Notes: generated by a model from the letters alone, not told the origin. A stretch of 64,000 nt of DNA from an uncultured Bacteroidales bacterium (GCA_900317285.1 ONGA01000008.1:85771-149770), one strand, 5' to 3'; counted from the stretch's first letter, positions 17,559 through 28,999 are shown. A program made the numbers and translations.

Positions 17559-19643
17559 ATGAAGAAGATATTTTTGGCTGCGGCCATTCTTTCGCTTTCG
17601 ACTATCAATTTCCAACTGTCCGCACAGACCAGCGACCCCGTGGTGCTGGAGGTGGGGGGCAAGGCTATCCGCCAGAGCGAGTTCATGAAAGACTTCATGA
17701 ATACCGTCGGCAACAGCCTCAACGCCAAGCCCGACATCACCGCCGCCGACAAGCGCCGCGAGCTGGACGAGTATGTGGAACTCTATGCCAACTTCCGCGC
17801 CAAGGATCTTGATGCCCGCAGCTTGGGCATGGATACCGAGGAGGGGCTCCAGAAGGAGCTCAGCCGCTATCGCACCGAGCTTGCGGCACCGTATCTGATT
17901 GATTCCGCCGTTGCACAGCGCATCCTGCGCAACGCTTATGAGCACAACCGCTACACGCTCCACGCCGCCCACATCCTGGTGCAGGTGCGTCCCGGCGCAT
18001 CGCCCGCCGACACCCTCGAGGCCTACCAGCGCGCCATGGGCTACCGCGAGCGTGCGCTGAAGGGAGAGGACTTCTTCGCCCTGTCGTCGGAAGAGGTGCA
18101 CCGCGTGCAGCCCGACGCCCCGAAGAACGAGTATGAGGGCGAGTTGAACTGCTTCACGGCTTTCGACATGGTGTATCCTTTCGAGGAAGGCGCCTATGCC
18201 CTGAAGGAGGGAGAGATAAGCATGCCGGTGCGCAGCCGTTTCGGATACCATATCATCAAGCTCATCGACAAGATGGAGCTGTATGGCAGGCTGACGCTGC
18301 AGCACATTTGGGTTAGCAACAAGAACGACGAACTGGGCATCAACGAGATGTACAACCGCCTGCAGGAGGGTGTGCCGTTCGAGATGGTGGCACGCCAGAG
18401 CGACGACATGTCGACCTCGGACAAGGGCGGCTACATTGTCGACGCCATGCCTTCGCAGCTGCCGCACGAATATGTGAAGGTGTTGGCAGGATTGAAAGAA
18501 GGCGAATACTCGGCCCCGTTCCTGACCCGCTATGGATGGCATATCGTGCGCCTGGTGAAGAAGGAGCAGATGCCCACTTTTGAGGAGCTGGTGCCGCTGT
18601 ACCGCCAGCGCCTGTCGCGTGACCCGCGCGGCGAGATGTCGAAGAAATCCTTTGCCGTGACGGCCCGCAAGAAATACAACATGGTGGACTACACCCAGAT
18701 GAAACAGGCTGCCGGCAAGCGCAAAGGCAAGAAGAAACAGCCCGTGAAGATGATGGCATCGCTCGACGAGCTGGTGTCGATAATCAACGACTCGGTCTTC
18801 CGCGGCCAGTGGCGCTACGACGAGAGCGCCCTCACCGACCTGCGCCCGCTGGCGAAGCTGAAGGACAAGGAATACAACGCGCTCGACGTGGCACGCTACA
18901 TCCACAGCCACCAGAAACGCGAAGGCAAGGTGGAAGCATCCTACTATGTGCGCGAACGCTACAACGACTTCCTCGACAGCGTGGCTGTCGCCTATGCCGA
19001 CTCGCAGCTTGAGAACGAGTACCCCGACTTTGCCGGTATCATCGACGAATACCGTCGCGGCTTGATGATTTTCAACTACAACGAAAAGATGATCTGGCGC
19101 AAGGCCGTCGATGACAGCATTGGATTTGCACAGTTCTACGAGCGTGAGAGCCAGAAGAAACGCCTCGACAATCCCGATGATTCGCTCTTCTTCTGGCAGT
19201 CGCGGGCCCGTGTGGTAATCACCGAGGTGGAAAACCGCAACTGCCTCGATGCCGAGAAAGCCGTCAAGATGGTGAAGAAAGCCCTGAAGAAAGACATGGG
19301 CACCACAGAGATGCGCGAAATGCTGACGGAGAAGGTTGACGCGAACAAGTGCAACAGTCGTGAGCCGGTGCACATCTATGTGGATCTCATTGAGCAGAAC
19401 CACCAGACCCTGCTGACCGACGAGCAGTGGAAGCCCGGCGTGTATACCACGCCCGTGGCCTTCGGCTACCGCATAGTGGCTGTGCAGTCGATACTGCCGC
19501 CGACCCTGAAAGCCCAGATGGAGGCTCGCGGATACTACCTGAGTGCTTGGCAGAACGAGGTGGAGCGGCAGTTGATTGCCGACCTCCGCGCCAAGTACAA
19601 TGTCAAGATACACAGGGATGTTGTCGACAAAATCACTTATTAA
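17559..19643 (+). CDS. Periplasmic peptidyl-prolyl isomerase with parvulin repeats
   Basis: 694 residues with signal peptide MKKIFLAAAILSLSTINFQLSAQ (its INFQLS core reads like a translated CAATTTCCAACT repeat). The first parvulin domain (about 125-235, HAAHILVQVRPGAS through RFGYHIIKLID) is followed by a second (about 240-345, LQHIWVSN through RYGWHIVRLVKK). A longer alpha-helical and degenerate C-terminal half follows. These proteins chaperone outer-membrane proteins. It is the first of three consecutive folding-factor genes (with 19618 and 20475), an arrangement I associate with Bacteroidales. Confidence 0.92.
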   Translation: MKKIFLAAAILSLSTINFQLSAQTSDPVVLEVGGKAIRQSEFMKDFMNTVGNSLNAKPDITAADKRRELDEYVELYANFRAKDLDARSLGMDTEEGLQKELSRYRTELAAPYLIDSAVAQRILRNAYEHNRYTLHAAHILVQVRPGASPADTLEAYQRAMGYRERALKGEDFFALSSEEVHRVQPDAPKNEYEGELNCFTAFDMVYPFEEGAYALKEGEISMPVRSRFGYHIIKLIDKMELYGRLTLQHIWVSNKNDELGINEMYNRLQEGVPFEMVARQSDDMSTSDKGGYIVDAMPSQLPHEYVKVLAGLKEGEYSAPFLTRYGWHIVRLVKKEQMPTFEELVPLYRQRLSRDPRGEMSKKSFAVTARKKYNMVDYTQMKQAAGKRKGKKKQPVKMMASLDELVSIINDSVFRGQWRYDESALTDLRPLAKLKDKEYNALDVARYIHSHQKREGKVEASYYVRERYNDFLDSVAVAYADSQLENEYPDFAGIIDEYRRGLMIFNYNEKMIWRKAVDDSIGFAQFYERESQKKRLDNPDDSLFFWQSRARVVITEVENRNCLDAEKAVKMVKKALKKDMGTTEMREMLTEKVDANKCNSREPVHIYVDLIEQNHQTLLTDEQWKPGVYTTPVAFGYRIVAVQSILPPTLKAQMEARGYYLSAWQNEVERQLIADLRAKYNVKIHRDVVDKITY

Positions 19644-20478
19644 ACTCCTGGGAGCCTGTCTGCTGACAGCCTGTGGGACATCGGTTGACGATACACCGGT
19701 GGTTGCCAGCGTGTATGGTCACGAACTGCACCAGTCGGCGCTTTCGGGTCTTGTGCCCGAGGGAGTGTCCTCGGAGGACAGTGCCGCCATAGTCGACAAC
19801 TACATCGACCAGTGGATACGGCAGACGGTGATACTCGACAAGGCGGAGCGCAACATCAAGGAGGACTTCAGCCGCGAACTGCAGGAATACAAGAACACCC
19901 TGCTCACCTATGCCTACGAACGCCAGATAGTCGACCAACTGCTGGATACCAATGTCAGCGAAAGCCAGATAGAAGAATATTACGCACAGCACCGCGGGGA
20001 TTTTCTGCTGAAGAGCAGTATCGTAAAGGCTGTGTATGTGATGGCGCCGCACAAGTCGCCCGCTATCGGCAAACTGAAGAGTGTGGCGTCGAAGCACAAT
20101 TTTGATGACAATGAAATCGTGGAGATGGAGGAGATAGCATCGCGCAACGGGTTGCGGGGCTATTACGGTGCCGACACGTGGATACCGTTCTTTACCCTCC
20201 AGTCGTCGGTGCCCATCACCACCTACAACGAGACTCTGTTCTTGAAGCAGAACCGAACCATCGTGCTCAACGACGACTCGCTGACCTATATTGTGCGCAT
20301 TGTCGACTACAAGGTGAGCGACGAAATTGCGCCGCTGGAGACGCTGACCGAAAATATCAGGGCAATCCTATTGAACCATAGAAAAATAGAAGTACTGGAC
20401 AAACTCCACGCCGATTTGCTGAAAGAGGCTGAGGAGGGTGGTCATGTGAAACGAAAAAAAACTAAAGAAGACAAATGA
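19618..20478 (+). CDS. Lipoprotein of the SurA/PpiC-associated folding cluster
   Basis: 286 residues from ATG 19618, which opens a lipoprotein signal (LLGACLLTAC) and overlaps the previous gene by 26 nt. Residues 25-130 resemble the helical SurA_N-like chaperone arm (HELHQSALSGLVPEGVSSEDSAAIVDNYIDQWI..LDKAERN). The rest is a degenerate parvulin-like region without an obvious catalytic core. Probably a membrane-anchored holdase working with its two neighbours. It overlaps surA by 4 nt. Confidence 0.8.
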   Translation: MLSTKSLIKLLGACLLTACGTSVDDTPVVASVYGHELHQSALSGLVPEGVSSEDSAAIVDNYIDQWIRQTVILDKAERNIKEDFSRELQEYKNTLLTYAYERQIVDQLLDTNVSESQIEEYYAQHRGDFLLKSSIVKAVYVMAPHKSPAIGKLKSVASKHNFDDNEIVEMEEIASRNGLRGYYGADTWIPFFTLQSSVPITTYNETLFLKQNRTIVLNDDSLTYIVRIVDYKVSDEIAPLETLTENIRAILLNHRKIEVLDKLHADLLKEAEEGGHVKRKKTKEDK

Positions 20479-21818
20479 AGAAAATATTGCTGACCGTATT
20501 TGCCGTGGGGCTGTGGCTCCCCCTCAGTGCCCAGAACGGGACGCTGGTGGACGGCGTTGCCGCCGTGGTGGGTAAAAATATCGTGAAATATTCTGATATC
20601 GAACGCTCGTATGCACAGATGCGCGTGCGTTCAGGTGCCGGTGACGCCTTCAAGAACCGCTGCGCCATCCTGGAGAACCTGATACTCTCGCAACTGCTTG
20701 TACACAAGGGTGAGGTGGACAGCGTGGAGGTGTCGGACGACGACGTGAAGCAGTACCTCGACTACTATCTGAAAGCCGACCTGCGCCAGTATGGCAGCAA
20801 GGAAGCACTGCGCGAGGCCACAGGTTTCACTTATGATGAACTCAAGGAACAGTACGAGCGCATGATACGCAACAACCTGCTCAGCCGCCGTGTGGAGTAC
20901 CAGATTACTGAGAATGTGAAGGTGACCCCTGCCGAGGTGACCACGTTCTTCAATAGCCTGCCTGCCGACAGCCTGCCGATGATGCCGGAACGCTATGAGT
21001 TGTCGGAAATCGTCATCGAGCCTGCCATCTCCGAAGAAGAGCGCGACCGCGTGCGCACTGAACTGGCGGGGCTTCGCGAGCGTGTGCTCAAGGGCGAGAA
21101 ATTCTCGATGCTTGCCACCCTCTATTCTCAGGACCCGGGTTCCGCCAAGAAAGGCGGCGAACTGGGATTCTTCTCGCGCGGCGAGATGGTGGGAGAGTTC
21201 GAGTCGGCAGCTTTTGCACTGAAACCCGGCGAGGTGTCGCCCATCATCGAGACCCAGTTTGGATTTCATATTATCCAACTTATCGAGCGTCGTGGCAATA
21301 CCGTCAATGCCCGCCATATTCTCATTGTTCCCAAAGTGTCGTCGGCCGACCTGCTCAAAGCGCGTATGAAACTCGACAGCTTGGCTACCGAGATACGTGG
21401 CGGCCACATCTCTTTCGAGGATGCCGCGCGACAGTATAGCACCGCCAAGAACGCAAAACAGGGAGGCACCGTCACCAACCCCAACGACGGTAGCGGACGC
21501 TTCACCGCCGATGAGGTTAAGGAACGTTACTTTAATGTGGGACTCAATGGCATGGACGCGGGACAGATTTCGAACGCCATGAGCATGAAGACCGAGGAAA
21601 ATCGCGATGCCTACCGCATCGTGCGCCTCAACAAGAAACACCCCGCCCACAAAGCCAATTTGACTGACGACTACGACAACATCTACAATGCCGCCCTTGT
21701 CGATGCCAAGCAGAAATACATGCGCGAATGGGCACGCAGACAAGCCAAAAGCACTTATATCAAACTTGCCGACGAGTATTGTAATTGTTCTTTTGAAAAC
21801 TTACTGATAAACAAATGA
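20475..21818 (+). CDS. SurA-type periplasmic chaperone/peptidyl-prolyl isomerase
   Basis: 447 residues with signal peptide [21 protein letters not shown] SurA_N domain ([25 protein letters not shown]) is followed by two parvulin domains, about 170-280 ([23 protein letters not shown]) and 285-395 ([17 protein letters not shown]). This is the closest match in the cluster to SurA, which escorts barrel proteins to the BAM complex. ATGA overlap with the upstream lipoprotein and with moxR downstream. Confidence 0.92.
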   Translation: MKKILLTVFAVGLWLPLSAQNGTLVDGVAAVVGKNIVKYSDIERSYAQMRVRSGAGDAFKNRCAILENLILSQLLVHKGEVDSVEVSDDDVKQYLDYYLKADLRQYGSKEALREATGFTYDELKEQYERMIRNNLLSRRVEYQITENVKVTPAEVTTFFNSLPADSLPMMPERYELSEIVIEPAISEEERDRVRTELAGLRERVLKGEKFSMLATLYSQDPGSAKKGGELGFFSRGEMVGEFESAAFALKPGEVSPIIETQFGFHIIQLIERRGNTVNARHILIVPKVSSADLLKARMKLDSLATEIRGGHISFEDAARQYSTAKNAKQGGTVTNPNDGSGRFTADEVKERYFNVGLNGMDAGQISNAMSMKTEENRDAYRIVRLNKKHPAHKANLTDDYDNIYNAALVDAKQKYMREWARRQAKSTYIKLADEYCNCSFENLLINK

Positions 21819-22747
21819 CTGACAGAGAACAAATAGACCTTTTGGTTGAGAAATACGGTGCTTTGCGTCAGGAAATGGCGAAAGTGATTGTGGGGCAGAC
21901 AGAGGCTGTGGATAGCCTGTTGTTGTCGGTCTTCACTGGAGGCCATTGCCTGCTACTGGGTGTTCCCGGACTTGCAAAAACGCTAATGGTTAATACTTTG
22001 GCGCAGACGTTAGGACTTACCTTCAGCCGCATACAGTTCACTCCCGATTTGATGCCGTCTGACATCACGGGGTCTGAAATACTTGATCAGAATCGCAATT
22101 TCAAGTTTATACAAGGCCCTGTCTTCTCCAATATCATCCTCGCCGATGAAATCAACCGTACGCCTCCCAAGACACAGGCTGCGCTGCTGGAAGCGATGCA
22201 GGAGAAGAAGGTGACGGTCAGCGGCAGTTCCTATGCATTGCCCAATCCCTTTTTCGTTCTTGCGACCCAGAATCCCATCGAACAGGAAGGCACCTATCCG
22301 TTGCCTGAAGCGCAGCTTGACCGCTTCATGTTCAATGTGAGATTGGATTATCCCTCGTTTGAGGAGGAGGTGCAGATAGTGAGGCAGACCACTGTGAACC
22401 AAACCGTTCAGCCCAGCAAGGTGCTTGACGGCAGCGAAATATTGTCGTTCCAGGAGGCTATCCGCCGCATGCCTGTGGCCGACAACGTGGTGGAATATGC
22501 TGTGCGCTTGGTGACCTCCACCCGCAGCCAGAACAAGTACATCTCATGGGGTGCCGGTCCGCGCGCCTCGCAATACCTGATTATGGGTGCCCGTTGCTAT
22601 GCCGCCATGCATGGCAAGTATTCTCCCGATGCCGAGGATGTGCGAGCAGTGGCATTCAACGTGCTTCGTCACCGTATAGTCCGTAACTATTATGCCGAAG
22701 CAGAGGGTATCTCCACTGATCAGATTATCAATGAACTGCTAAAATGA
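21815..22747 (+). CDS. MoxR family AAA+ ATPase
   Basis: 310 residues. Walker [14 protein letters not shown] (about 46-58), Walker [25 protein letters not shown], and sensor [24 protein letters not shown] are all canonical for MoxR. Such ATPases act as metal-cofactor or envelope-protein chaperones, usually next to DUF58 and VWA (Bat) genes. Here those partners are absent; it lies between surA and an unknown gene with ATGA overlaps on both sides. Confidence 0.94.
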   Translation: MTDREQIDLLVEKYGALRQEMAKVIVGQTEAVDSLLLSVFTGGHCLLLGVPGLAKTLMVNTLAQTLGLTFSRIQFTPDLMPSDITGSEILDQNRNFKFIQGPVFSNIILADEINRTPPKTQAALLEAMQEKKVTVSGSSYALPNPFFVLATQNPIEQEGTYPLPEAQLDRFMFNVRLDYPSFEEEVQIVRQTTVNQTVQPSKVLDGSEILSFQEAIRRMPVADNVVEYAVRLVTSTRSQNKYISWGAGPRASQYLIMGARCYAAMHGKYSPDAEDVRAVAFNVLRHRIVRNYYAEAEGISTDQIINELLK

Positions 22748-24054
22748 TAAATAATAAAGTGAAAAAGGGAATCAAGAAGGCTGCGCTTGTTTGGAGTGTC
22801 GGCATATTTTTCATTTTTCATCTGTCATTTATCTATACTCTGCAAGCACAGTCAGGATTGTATGTGCCATCGACAAAGCCTGTGAAAAATATGCAAAAGG
22901 CGCTTGCCAACCCGCAAGCGTTTTACCTGCTGCTCGTTTTCAACGGCGGTGATGCAACCTATACTGTTGCCGACTTGGACTTGCTTGATTCTGCCTACCG
23001 TATTGCATTTGCACTGGACAACCCCAATCTCTACACGATGACTGTAGAGAGCTATGGCAATGCCGACGAGCAGTTGGGACAGCAGCGTGTGGACGCTGTA
23101 GTGCGCTACTTCTCCATGCGTAGCCGCACTAAAGTGCCTGTCCGTTATGCCCGAAACCCCATTCGCTGCTCATGTCATGGCGATACAACGGAGGTGTTAC
23201 GTTATGAGGTGCCTCTAGCCACTGCAGTCTACGATTGTGCTGACCTTCCAGAGGCGCGACAGATGCTCAATAAAAGCATTCCGCTTCAGAATGCTGTCCT
23301 GGTGACCTTCCGTGACAATCCCGACGAATGTGTCGGGACAGCCCGAGGGTGTTTTATGCCGGCAGAAGACAGTATCGTTAGGGGCTATTATGCTTGGCTG
23401 GCGCTCTCGAAGGGTTCTGTTTATGCCATTGACAATACCAAGGATACATGTCCGGGTGGACTTGAAATCAAAGTGGAGGACCATTTGGACTATCGCACCA
23501 TCGTTGAGCGTTACAAACTCATTCCCCATCCCAAGCAGTTGTTTGTCTCTGCGGGATATATCGTACTGAAAAGCAATTTTTCGCGCCGTCCTGACGAGTG
23601 TGAGATAGACCAGAAGGATTCCATATTCATCCGTATTCCTGCCACCCCAGAGCAGGTGGCTGCCAAGTTACGGTTCTTCGCCAAGGTTAAGAATGCCAAG
23701 GGAGTTGAATACAAGGCACTCCCTACACGCAAGATGCCCGGAAAGGGTGAACTTGTGTTACAGGCACCAATCAATATCTCGCAGTTTGATACTATCTACC
23801 TTGGCAAACGCATTAAAGATGGCGAGTTGAAGTCCTATTTTTATGAGGTTGACAGCCCTACGGAGGCTGCCTCATTTGCTGTCGGCCGCAAGTTCTATGT
23901 GGCTTACCGCGTAGGAAAACATGGCGAATATCAGCTGAAGAAACCATTGAAAGACCTTTTCCGCATTATCCCCGACCAAGAGGAAGAGGCTCCTGCGCAG
24001 AAGGATAAACCCAAGACCAAGACTCCGTCAAACGAAGAAATCATTGAAGACTAA
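22744..24054 (+). CDS. Secreted protein of unknown function, OmpA_C-like central part
   Basis: 436 residues. The N-terminus has a hydrophobic export segment ([23 protein letters not shown]) whose [10 protein letters not shown] core is encoded by a TTTTTCAT-type repeat. Residues about 75-125 ([44 protein letters not shown]) resemble the OmpA C-terminal fold, with a glycine and N-x-Q-R pattern, but are divergent. Cys pairs occur near 140-200. It ends in an acidic, Lys-rich tail. It follows moxR with a 4-nt overlap and precedes panB by 18 nt. No function proposed. Confidence 0.7.
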   Translation: MINNKVKKGIKKAALVWSVGIFFIFHLSFIYTLQAQSGLYVPSTKPVKNMQKALANPQAFYLLLVFNGGDATYTVADLDLLDSAYRIAFALDNPNLYTMTVESYGNADEQLGQQRVDAVVRYFSMRSRTKVPVRYARNPIRCSCHGDTTEVLRYEVPLATAVYDCADLPEARQMLNKSIPLQNAVLVTFRDNPDECVGTARGCFMPAEDSIVRGYYAWLALSKGSVYAIDNTKDTCPGGLEIKVEDHLDYRTIVERYKLIPHPKQLFVSAGYIVLKSNFSRRPDECEIDQKDSIFIRIPATPEQVAAKLRFFAKVKNAKGVEYKALPTRKMPGKGELVLQAPINISQFDTIYLGKRIKDGELKSYFYEVDSPTEAASFAVGRKFYVAYRVGKHGEYQLKKPLKDLFRIIPDQEEEAPAQKDKPKTKTPSNEEIIED

Positions 24055-24072
24055 TCTATAATTAAAATAAAG

Positions 24073-24891
24073 ATGGCATATTTGCAGACAGATGTCACTA
24101 AAGTCACCACGCGTGTACTTCAAAATATGAAACTCCATGGCGAGAAAATCGCCATGCTCACCGCCTACGACTATTCAATGGCTTCGCTCCTTGAAAGCGC
24201 GAAGATTGATGTTGTGCTGGTCGGCGACAGCGCCGCCAATGTGATGGAAGGCCACAAGACCACGCTCCCAATCTCCCTCGATGAGATGATTATCTATGCA
24301 GCCTCTGTTGTACGTGCTATTAAGCGTGCTTTGGTGGTGGTGGACATGCCCTTCGGTACCTATCAGGGCAACTCCAAGCAAGCGTTGGCATCGGCCATCC
24401 GTATCATGAAAGAGACGGGCGCTGACGCCATCAAAATGGAGGGTGGCGAGGAAATTCTCGAGAGTGTGCAGCGTATCCTCTCCGCGGGCATTCCCATTAT
24501 GGGACATCTGGGATTGACTCCGCAAAGCATCAATAAGTTCGGCACTTATGCAGTGCGTGCCACTGAAGAGGAAGAGGCCGAGCAGGTGAAAAAGGATGCC
24601 CTTATACTTCAGGAGGCGGGCTGCTTCGCTCTCGTGCTGGAGAAGATTCCTGCCAAACTGGCGGGAGAAGTGTCGTCGAGTCTCAAGATTCCCGCCATCG
24701 GCATTGGCGCCGGTCCACACACCGATGGGCAGGTGCTTGTCTTGCAAGATATGCTTGGCATTACCCAGCAGTTCAAGCCTCGCTATTTGCGCACCTACGG
24801 CACATTTGGCGAGGATATCTCCAATGCCATACGCCACTACATCAGTGATGTGAAACGGGGCGATTTTCCTAACGAAAAGGAACAATACTAA
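24073..24891 (+). CDS. panB: 3-methyl-2-oxobutanoate hydroxymethyltransferase
   Basis: First committed step of pantothenate synthesis: transfers a hydroxymethyl group from methylene-tetrahydrofolate to ketoisovalerate. 272 residues with [50 protein letters not shown] and GHLGLTPQS, all family signatures including the Asp/Glu metal ligands. Length normal. It is the last gene before the terminator at 24897. Confidence 0.97.
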   Translation: MAYLQTDVTKVTTRVLQNMKLHGEKIAMLTAYDYSMASLLESAKIDVVLVGDSAANVMEGHKTTLPISLDEMIIYAASVVRAIKRALVVVDMPFGTYQGNSKQALASAIRIMKETGADAIKMEGGEEILESVQRILSAGIPIMGHLGLTPQSINKFGTYAVRATEEEEAEQVKKDALILQEAGCFALVLEKIPAKLAGEVSSSLKIPAIGIGAGPHTDGQVLVLQDMLGITQQFKPRYLRTYGTFGEDISNAIRHYISDVKRGDFPNEKEQY

Positions 24892-24896
24892 AACAG

Positions 24897-24922
24897 AAGA
24901 GCCGCAGCATGCTGCGGCTCTT
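24897..24922. terminator. Bidirectional terminator between panB and hdeD
   Basis: A perfect palindrome, AAGAGCCGCAGCATGCTGCGGCTCTT in two 13-nt halves, between convergent genes. The T-runs on either side are short but present (TTCTGTTTT on the minus strand). Confidence 0.8.
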
Positions 24923-24945
24923 GCATTAATCATTTTAACGAGGCG

Positions 24946-25527
24946 TTATTTTACGACCTCTGTCTCAACATACTCCTCTTTATCGAGAAGGGCTTTGCGT
25001 GCAGCTTCGAAATAATCCTCGACGAGGTTCAATCCCGTGAGGGCCGTGAAGCACGCTCCACCGATGCCTAGGAAAGCGATGCCGAAAAGAATGCTGAGGG
25101 TTGCGGCGGTAATCTCGGGCACGAAGATGCTCCAGGTGCCGAATCCTACGGCGACAAGTCCTAGAACGAGAATGAGCCACCATCCTTTTGCACCGGCACG
25201 ATAGTACTTGATAGTGCTAAGGCAGAAATCAATGCCTTCAAACAAGATAAAGGTTCCGAGCAGGATGGCGATAATCTCTGGGTGGATGATAATGAGGATG
25301 CCAAGTGCGGTCAGCAACACTGATGCAGAGAGTCCCAAGGTTTCAAGACTTCGCAGGGAAGCTTTGTATTGCAGGCAGAAAAAGACAAGTCCTGTGAGGA
25401 TGATGACGATGCCAGCCACCTTGGCGAAAATTTCCATGGTACTAAGCGGGAAACAGAAGCAGACGATGCCTAGCGCCGCAAAGACGATGCCGCGTATGAT
25501 GAGGCTTATTTTATTGCTTTTGAACAT
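24946..25527 (-). CDS. HdeD/DUF308 family membrane protein
   Basis: 193 residues with six predicted membrane helices and the repeated G-[IL]-x-[IL]-P/GILIIIHPE pattern of DUF308 (HdeD) proteins. HdeD is linked to acid resistance in E. coli; in Bacteroidetes the role is unknown. It is 3 nt after floA and appears to be the last gene of the porU-led minus-strand group. Confidence 0.88.
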   Translation of the reverse strand: MFKSNKISLIIRGIVFAALGIVCFCFPLSTMEIFAKVAGIVIILTGLVFFCLQYKASLRSLETLGLSASVLLTALGILIIIHPEIIAILLGTFILFEGIDFCLSTIKYYRAGAKGWWLILVLGLVAVGFGTWSIFVPEITAATLSILFGIAFLGIGGACFTALTGLNLVEDYFEAARKALLDKEEYVETEVVK

Positions 25528-25530
25528 GGT

Positions 25531-26520
25531 TTATTTATCGTTGGGTTTGGCGGTATTGACCTTGGGGGTGCTGGCAGGGGTGGCGATGGAAGCGCGCATG
25601 TCGGTATCGGCTTGGATGTTCTTCATGCGGTAGTAGTCCATGATGCCGAGGTTGCCGTTGCGGAAGGCTTCGGCCATGGCCAGAGGTACTTCGGCTTCGG
25701 CCTGGATGACTTTGGCGCGTGCTTCCTGGGCTTTTGCCTTCATTTCCTGCTCCTGAGCGACAGCCATTGCGCGGCGCTCCTCGGCCTTGGCCTGTGCGAT
25801 ATTCTTGTCGGCGTTAGCCTGATCCATCTGTAACTGGGCACCGATGTTCTTGCCCACGTCGATGTCTGCAATGTCGATGGAGAGAATCTCGAAGGCTGTA
25901 CCGCTGTCAAGACCCTTGGTGAGGACGAGTTTGGAGATGCTGTCGGGGTTTTCGAGCACTTGCTTGTGGCTGACGGCCGAGCCAATGGACGTGACGATAC
26001 CTTCGCCCACACGTGCCAGAATGGTCTCCTCGCCAGCGCCGCCGACAAGTTGTTTGATATTGGTACGCACAGTGACGCGGGCTTTGGCAATCAGCTGAAT
26101 ACCGTCTTTGGCAACGGCAGCCACGGGCGGAGTGTCAATCACTTTGGGGTTGACGGAGGTTTGGACGGCTTTTAAAACGTCGCGACCAGCGAGGTCAATG
26201 GCAGTGGCAGTTTTGAAGTCAAGGTTCATGTTGGCCTTGTCGGCGCTGATGAGGGCATTGACGACGGAGTCGACATGACCGCCTGCGAGATAGTGCGCCT
26301 CGAGGTCGTTCTGTTTGATTTTCAGGCCTGCCTTGCTGGCACTGATGAGGTTGCCCACAATAACCGAGGGGGGCACTTTACGGAAGCGCATGAAGATGAG
26401 CTGCACAAGGGAGGTGTAAACTCCCGAAACGAGAGCCTGGAACCAGATTCCGATAGGTACAAGGTAGAGGAAGATGATGAGTGCAATGACGCACACGCCG
26501 GTAATGATGATTGTTTCCAT
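25531..26520 (-). CDS. floA: Flotillin-like protein FloA (SPFH domain)
   Basis: 329 residues. A short N-terminal hairpin or membrane segment ([24 protein letters not shown]) is followed by an SPFH domain and an Ala/Glu/Lys-rich coiled coil ([29 protein letters not shown]). This is the FloA/YqfA type that scaffolds membrane microdomains. It pairs with the NfeD gene 22 nt upstream, the usual SPFH-NfeD partnership. Confidence 0.94.
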   Translation of the reverse strand: METIIITGVCVIALIIFLYLVPIGIWFQALVSGVYTSLVQLIFMRFRKVPPSVIVGNLISASKAGLKIKQNDLEAHYLAGGHVDSVVNALISADKANMNLDFKTATAIDLAGRDVLKAVQTSVNPKVIDTPPVAAVAKDGIQLIAKARVTVRTNIKQLVGGAGEETILARVGEGIVTSIGSAVSHKQVLENPDSISKLVLTKGLDSGTAFEILSIDIADIDVGKNIGAQLQMDQANADKNIAQAKAEERRAMAVAQEQEMKAKAQEARAKVIQAEAEVPLAMAEAFRNGNLGIMDYYRMKNIQADTDMRASIATPASTPKVNTAKPNDK

Positions 26521-26542
26521 AATGTTTAATGTTTATTGTTGT

Positions 26543-27025
26543 TTATTGATTTTCAAATCTGTTGTCGGATGTCTCGACGACATCGATGCGGTAGCCCTCG
26601 ATGGCTACGACCTCGATGGGATGGTCGGGGTCGATGAATTTGTTGACGGCATGGACTTCCACGGGCTGTCCGTCAATAAGGGCTTTGCCTGTTGGAGCCA
26701 GGCGCGAAATGGTAGTGCCACGGGTGCCGATTTTGACGGCAGGCTCCAGTTGATTGACCTTGCTGTCGCACTCTTCGTTGAGGCTGAAGCGCTTCCATGT
26801 CTTGGCTTTCATGAGGATGATGAGCGCTAGCACACAAAGTGCCACGGAACAGAGGAGAATGATGGTGCCGACTTTGCTGCCGTAGAGACCATAGCTCATC
26901 CACACGCCAAAGGCGATTAGACCAGCCCCAAAAACGCCGGCGACACCGCCGGGGAGGGCTACAATCTCAAGTGCCAGCAGGATGACACCCAGAATAAGGA
27001 CGATGATAAGTAATGTGGTGCTCAT
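26543..27025 (-). CDS. NfeD family membrane protein
   Basis: 160 residues: membrane helices in the first 95 residues (LLIIVLILGVILLALEIVALPGG) and a small OB-fold domain at the C-terminus (GTRGTTISRLAPTGKALIDGQPVEVHAV). This is the short NfeD form without the protease part, and works with flotillin-like proteins. The neighbouring floA supports that. Confidence 0.92.
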   Translation of the reverse strand: MSTTLLIIVLILGVILLALEIVALPGGVAGVFGAGLIAFGVWMSYGLYGSKVGTIILLCSVALCVLALIILMKAKTWKRFSLNEECDSKVNQLEPAVKIGTRGTTISRLAPTGKALIDGQPVEVHAVNKFIDPDHPIEVVAIEGYRIDVVETSDNRFENQ

Positions 27026-27050
27026 AGGTTTTTTTTGTGTTTAATGGTTT

Positions 27051-27341
27051 TTAGTTTTCAATTATCTCGGAGGTGAGCTGTTTGTTGAGCAGGGCTGTGT
27101 GCATGGGCAGCAGGTCGGTGTAGGAACCGTGTTTGACGGCACATTTCCCGTGGCAATGGACCAGGATGGCGCACTGTTCGGCTTGCTCTACAGTGTGACG
27201 GCAGATGTCGACGAGCGACTTGATGACGTAGTCGAATGTGTGCACATCGTCGTTGTAGAGTACAAGGCTGCATCCATTGTCTTCAAGGACATCTGTCTGG
27301 TCTTCCGCCTGGGGACTTACGTATGGCTTGTTTTCTTCCAT
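27051..27341 (-). CDS. clpS: ATP-dependent Clp protease adaptor ClpS
   Basis: 96 residues. Delivers N-degron substrates to ClpAP. The core LVLYNDDVHTFDYVIKSLVDICRHT and the later CHGKCAVKHGSY are recognisable, with the NDDVHT segment that contacts the N-terminal residue of substrates. It lies 9 nt after ispF. Whether a ClpA partner is encoded elsewhere cannot be seen. Confidence 0.93.
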   Translation of the reverse strand: MEENKPYVSPQAEDQTDVLEDNGCSLVLYNDDVHTFDYVIKSLVDICRHTVEQAEQCAILVHCHGKCAVKHGSYTDLLPMHTALLNKQLTSEIIEN

Positions 27342-27350
27342 TTTTATTTC

Positions 27351-27836
27351 CTAGACATTCCTGAGATCTCTTGTGATTAATGCTATTGCCTGGGCACTGA
27401 TGCCTTCTTCGCGTCCCTCGAACCCCAGATGCTCGGTGGTTGTAGCCTTCACCGACACCCGGTCGACGTCAATGCCTAGAGTGTGAGCTATATTTTCACG
27501 CATCTGCAGGATGTAGGGAGCCAGTTTGGGACGTTGGGCGGCGATGGTGGAATCGATATTTCCGATAGTGTAGCCCTTCTCATTCAGCAGGTCCCCAACG
27601 TGCGCCAACAGTTTCAAACTGCTGATGCCCTTGTATTGTGGGTCGGTGTCGGGGAAGTGCTTTCCTATGTCGCCAAGGGCTGCGGCACCCAGCAGGGCAT
27701 CGCAGATGGCGTGGAGCAGTACGTCGGCGTCACTATGGCCGATAAGCCCATGGGTGTGCGGTATTTGCACGCCGCCAAGCCAAAGGGGGAGCCCTTCGCC
27801 GAGCCGATGCACGTCATATCCTGTTCCTATTCTCAT
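27351..27836 (-). CDS. ispF: 2-C-methyl-D-erythritol 2,4-cyclodiphosphate synthase
   Basis: Fifth step of the MEP isoprenoid pathway. 161 residues with the zinc-binding [50 protein letters not shown] and a late [13 protein letters not shown], all diagnostic. Normal length. It overlaps the end of porV by 4 nt, so it is co-translated with type IX secretion genes, a curious but probably incidental coupling. Confidence 0.97.
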   Translation of the reverse strand: MRIGTGYDVHRLGEGLPLWLGGVQIPHTHGLIGHSDADVLLHAICDALLGAAALGDIGKHFPDTDPQYKGISSLKLLAHVGDLLNEKGYTIGNIDSTIAAQRPKLAPYILQMRENIAHTLGIDVDRVSVKATTTEHLGFEGREEGISAQAIALITRDLRNV

Positions 27837-28999
27837 TCTTTTGTGGGTTTCAGGTCGAGACCAATCGAGATGCGGATGGTGTGCGACAGGGGATTCGACG
27901 AAATGGTGGTGGTGGGAATGAGGTAGGAGAAGTCGCCGGAGAAATAGTTGTAGCGGATGCCGAAACCGACGGTGGCATACTGGCGTCCGCCTTTGTTTTC
28001 ATGCTCGAAGAAGTAACCCGCACGGAATGCAAAGGTTTCCGAATACCAGTACTCGGCACCTGCCGAGATTTGCACCTCTTCCAACTCCTCGGACATCCCT
28101 CTGGGAGCATCGGAGAAAGACTGGATGGCACCTTGGATAACACCGAGGCGGTTATATTCAGCCCATTCTTGTGTGTTATTGTTCAGTGGCGGGGTGGGGA
28201 CGAGCAACTTGTTGAAGTCAAGCATGACGGAGACTTTGTTGTAGTCGTCGATTTTGTTGGTGTAGCGTCCGCCGAGGCGCAGGTTGGCAGGCAGGAATTC
28301 CTTGTCGTTGTCCTCGTCGGAGTAGGAGAGCTTGGCGCCGAGGTTGGAAATGAAGGCACCGAGGGCGAACTCCTGAGCTTTGTCGATGGTCTGTTGGTAG
28401 TACAAGCCGATGTCGGCAGCCAGAGAGTTGGCGGCATGGGTGGCGGTGTTGCCACTGCCGTCATTGTAGGTCTGTCCGTTAGTGAGGTCCGATCGCATGT
28501 AGCGTCCCGAGGCACCGAGCGAAAGATTGTCACTGAGCTTCAGTGCGTAGGAAGCGTCGACGGCGAACTCGTTAGGATGCAGCACGTTCACTACCTCACC
28601 CTCGATGCTGGTCATGTCGATGTCGCCCAGCGTGAAGTAGGTAAGGCTCGCTGCCGCGGTGCTGCGGGGATTGATGCGGTAGTAGACACCTAGATAGAAC
28701 AGGTTCATGTCGCCCACGTTTAGGTTGCGCAGCCATGGTGTGATGGTGGTGCTGACGCCTGCGGTGTTCTCAATAAAGGCGAATTTTGCCACGTTCCAGT
28801 GTGCCGAGTAGGCATCGGGGGTGGTGGCGACACCCACGTCGCCCATTCCGCTTGAAGTTCCGTCGGGGGCTATCAAAAGAATCGGCATACCGGTCGAAAT
28901 ATAGTTCTTCTTACTGGTCGATTGCCCTATCCACGACGACTGTGCGCTGGCGGCGACGCCCAATGCGACAAGTATGGTCAGAAATGTCAGTCTCTTCAT
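27833..28999 (-). CDS. porV: Type IX secretion outer-membrane protein PorV (LptO)
   Basis: 388 residues with signal peptide [20 protein letters not shown] and a FadL-like 14-strand barrel. Diagnostic segments are [33 protein letters not shown] near the N-terminus and the C-terminal barrel end [19 protein letters not shown]. PorV shuttles CTD-bearing cargo from the Sov translocon to PorU. It lies directly downstream of porU, the usual T9SS order. Confidence 0.94.
   Translation of the reverse strand: MKRLTFLTILVALGVAASAQSSWIGQSTSKKNYISTGMPILLIAPDGTSSGMGDVGVATTPDAYSAHWNVAKFAFIENTAGVSTTITPWLRNLNVGDMNLFYLGVYYRINPRSTAAASLTYFTLGDIDMTSIEGEVVNVLHPNEFAVDASYALKLSDNLSLGASGRYMRSDLTNGQTYNDGSGNTATHAANSLAADIGLYYQQTIDKAQEFALGAFISNLGAKLSYSDEDNDKEFLPANLRLGGRYTNKIDDYNKVSVMLDFNKLLVPTPPLNNNTQEWAEYNRLGVIQGAIQSFSDAPRGMSEELEEVQISAGAEYWYSETFAFRAGYFFEHENKGGRQYATVGFGIRYNYFSGDFSYLIPTTTISSNPLSHTIRISIGLDLKPTKE

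Noticed and set aside
16155-19613. A 1152-codon open frame on the minus strand
   Set aside because: It runs antisense to guaB and the PPIase gene, both certain by motif. It has no domain I recognise and arises from the codon bias of the genes on the other strand.
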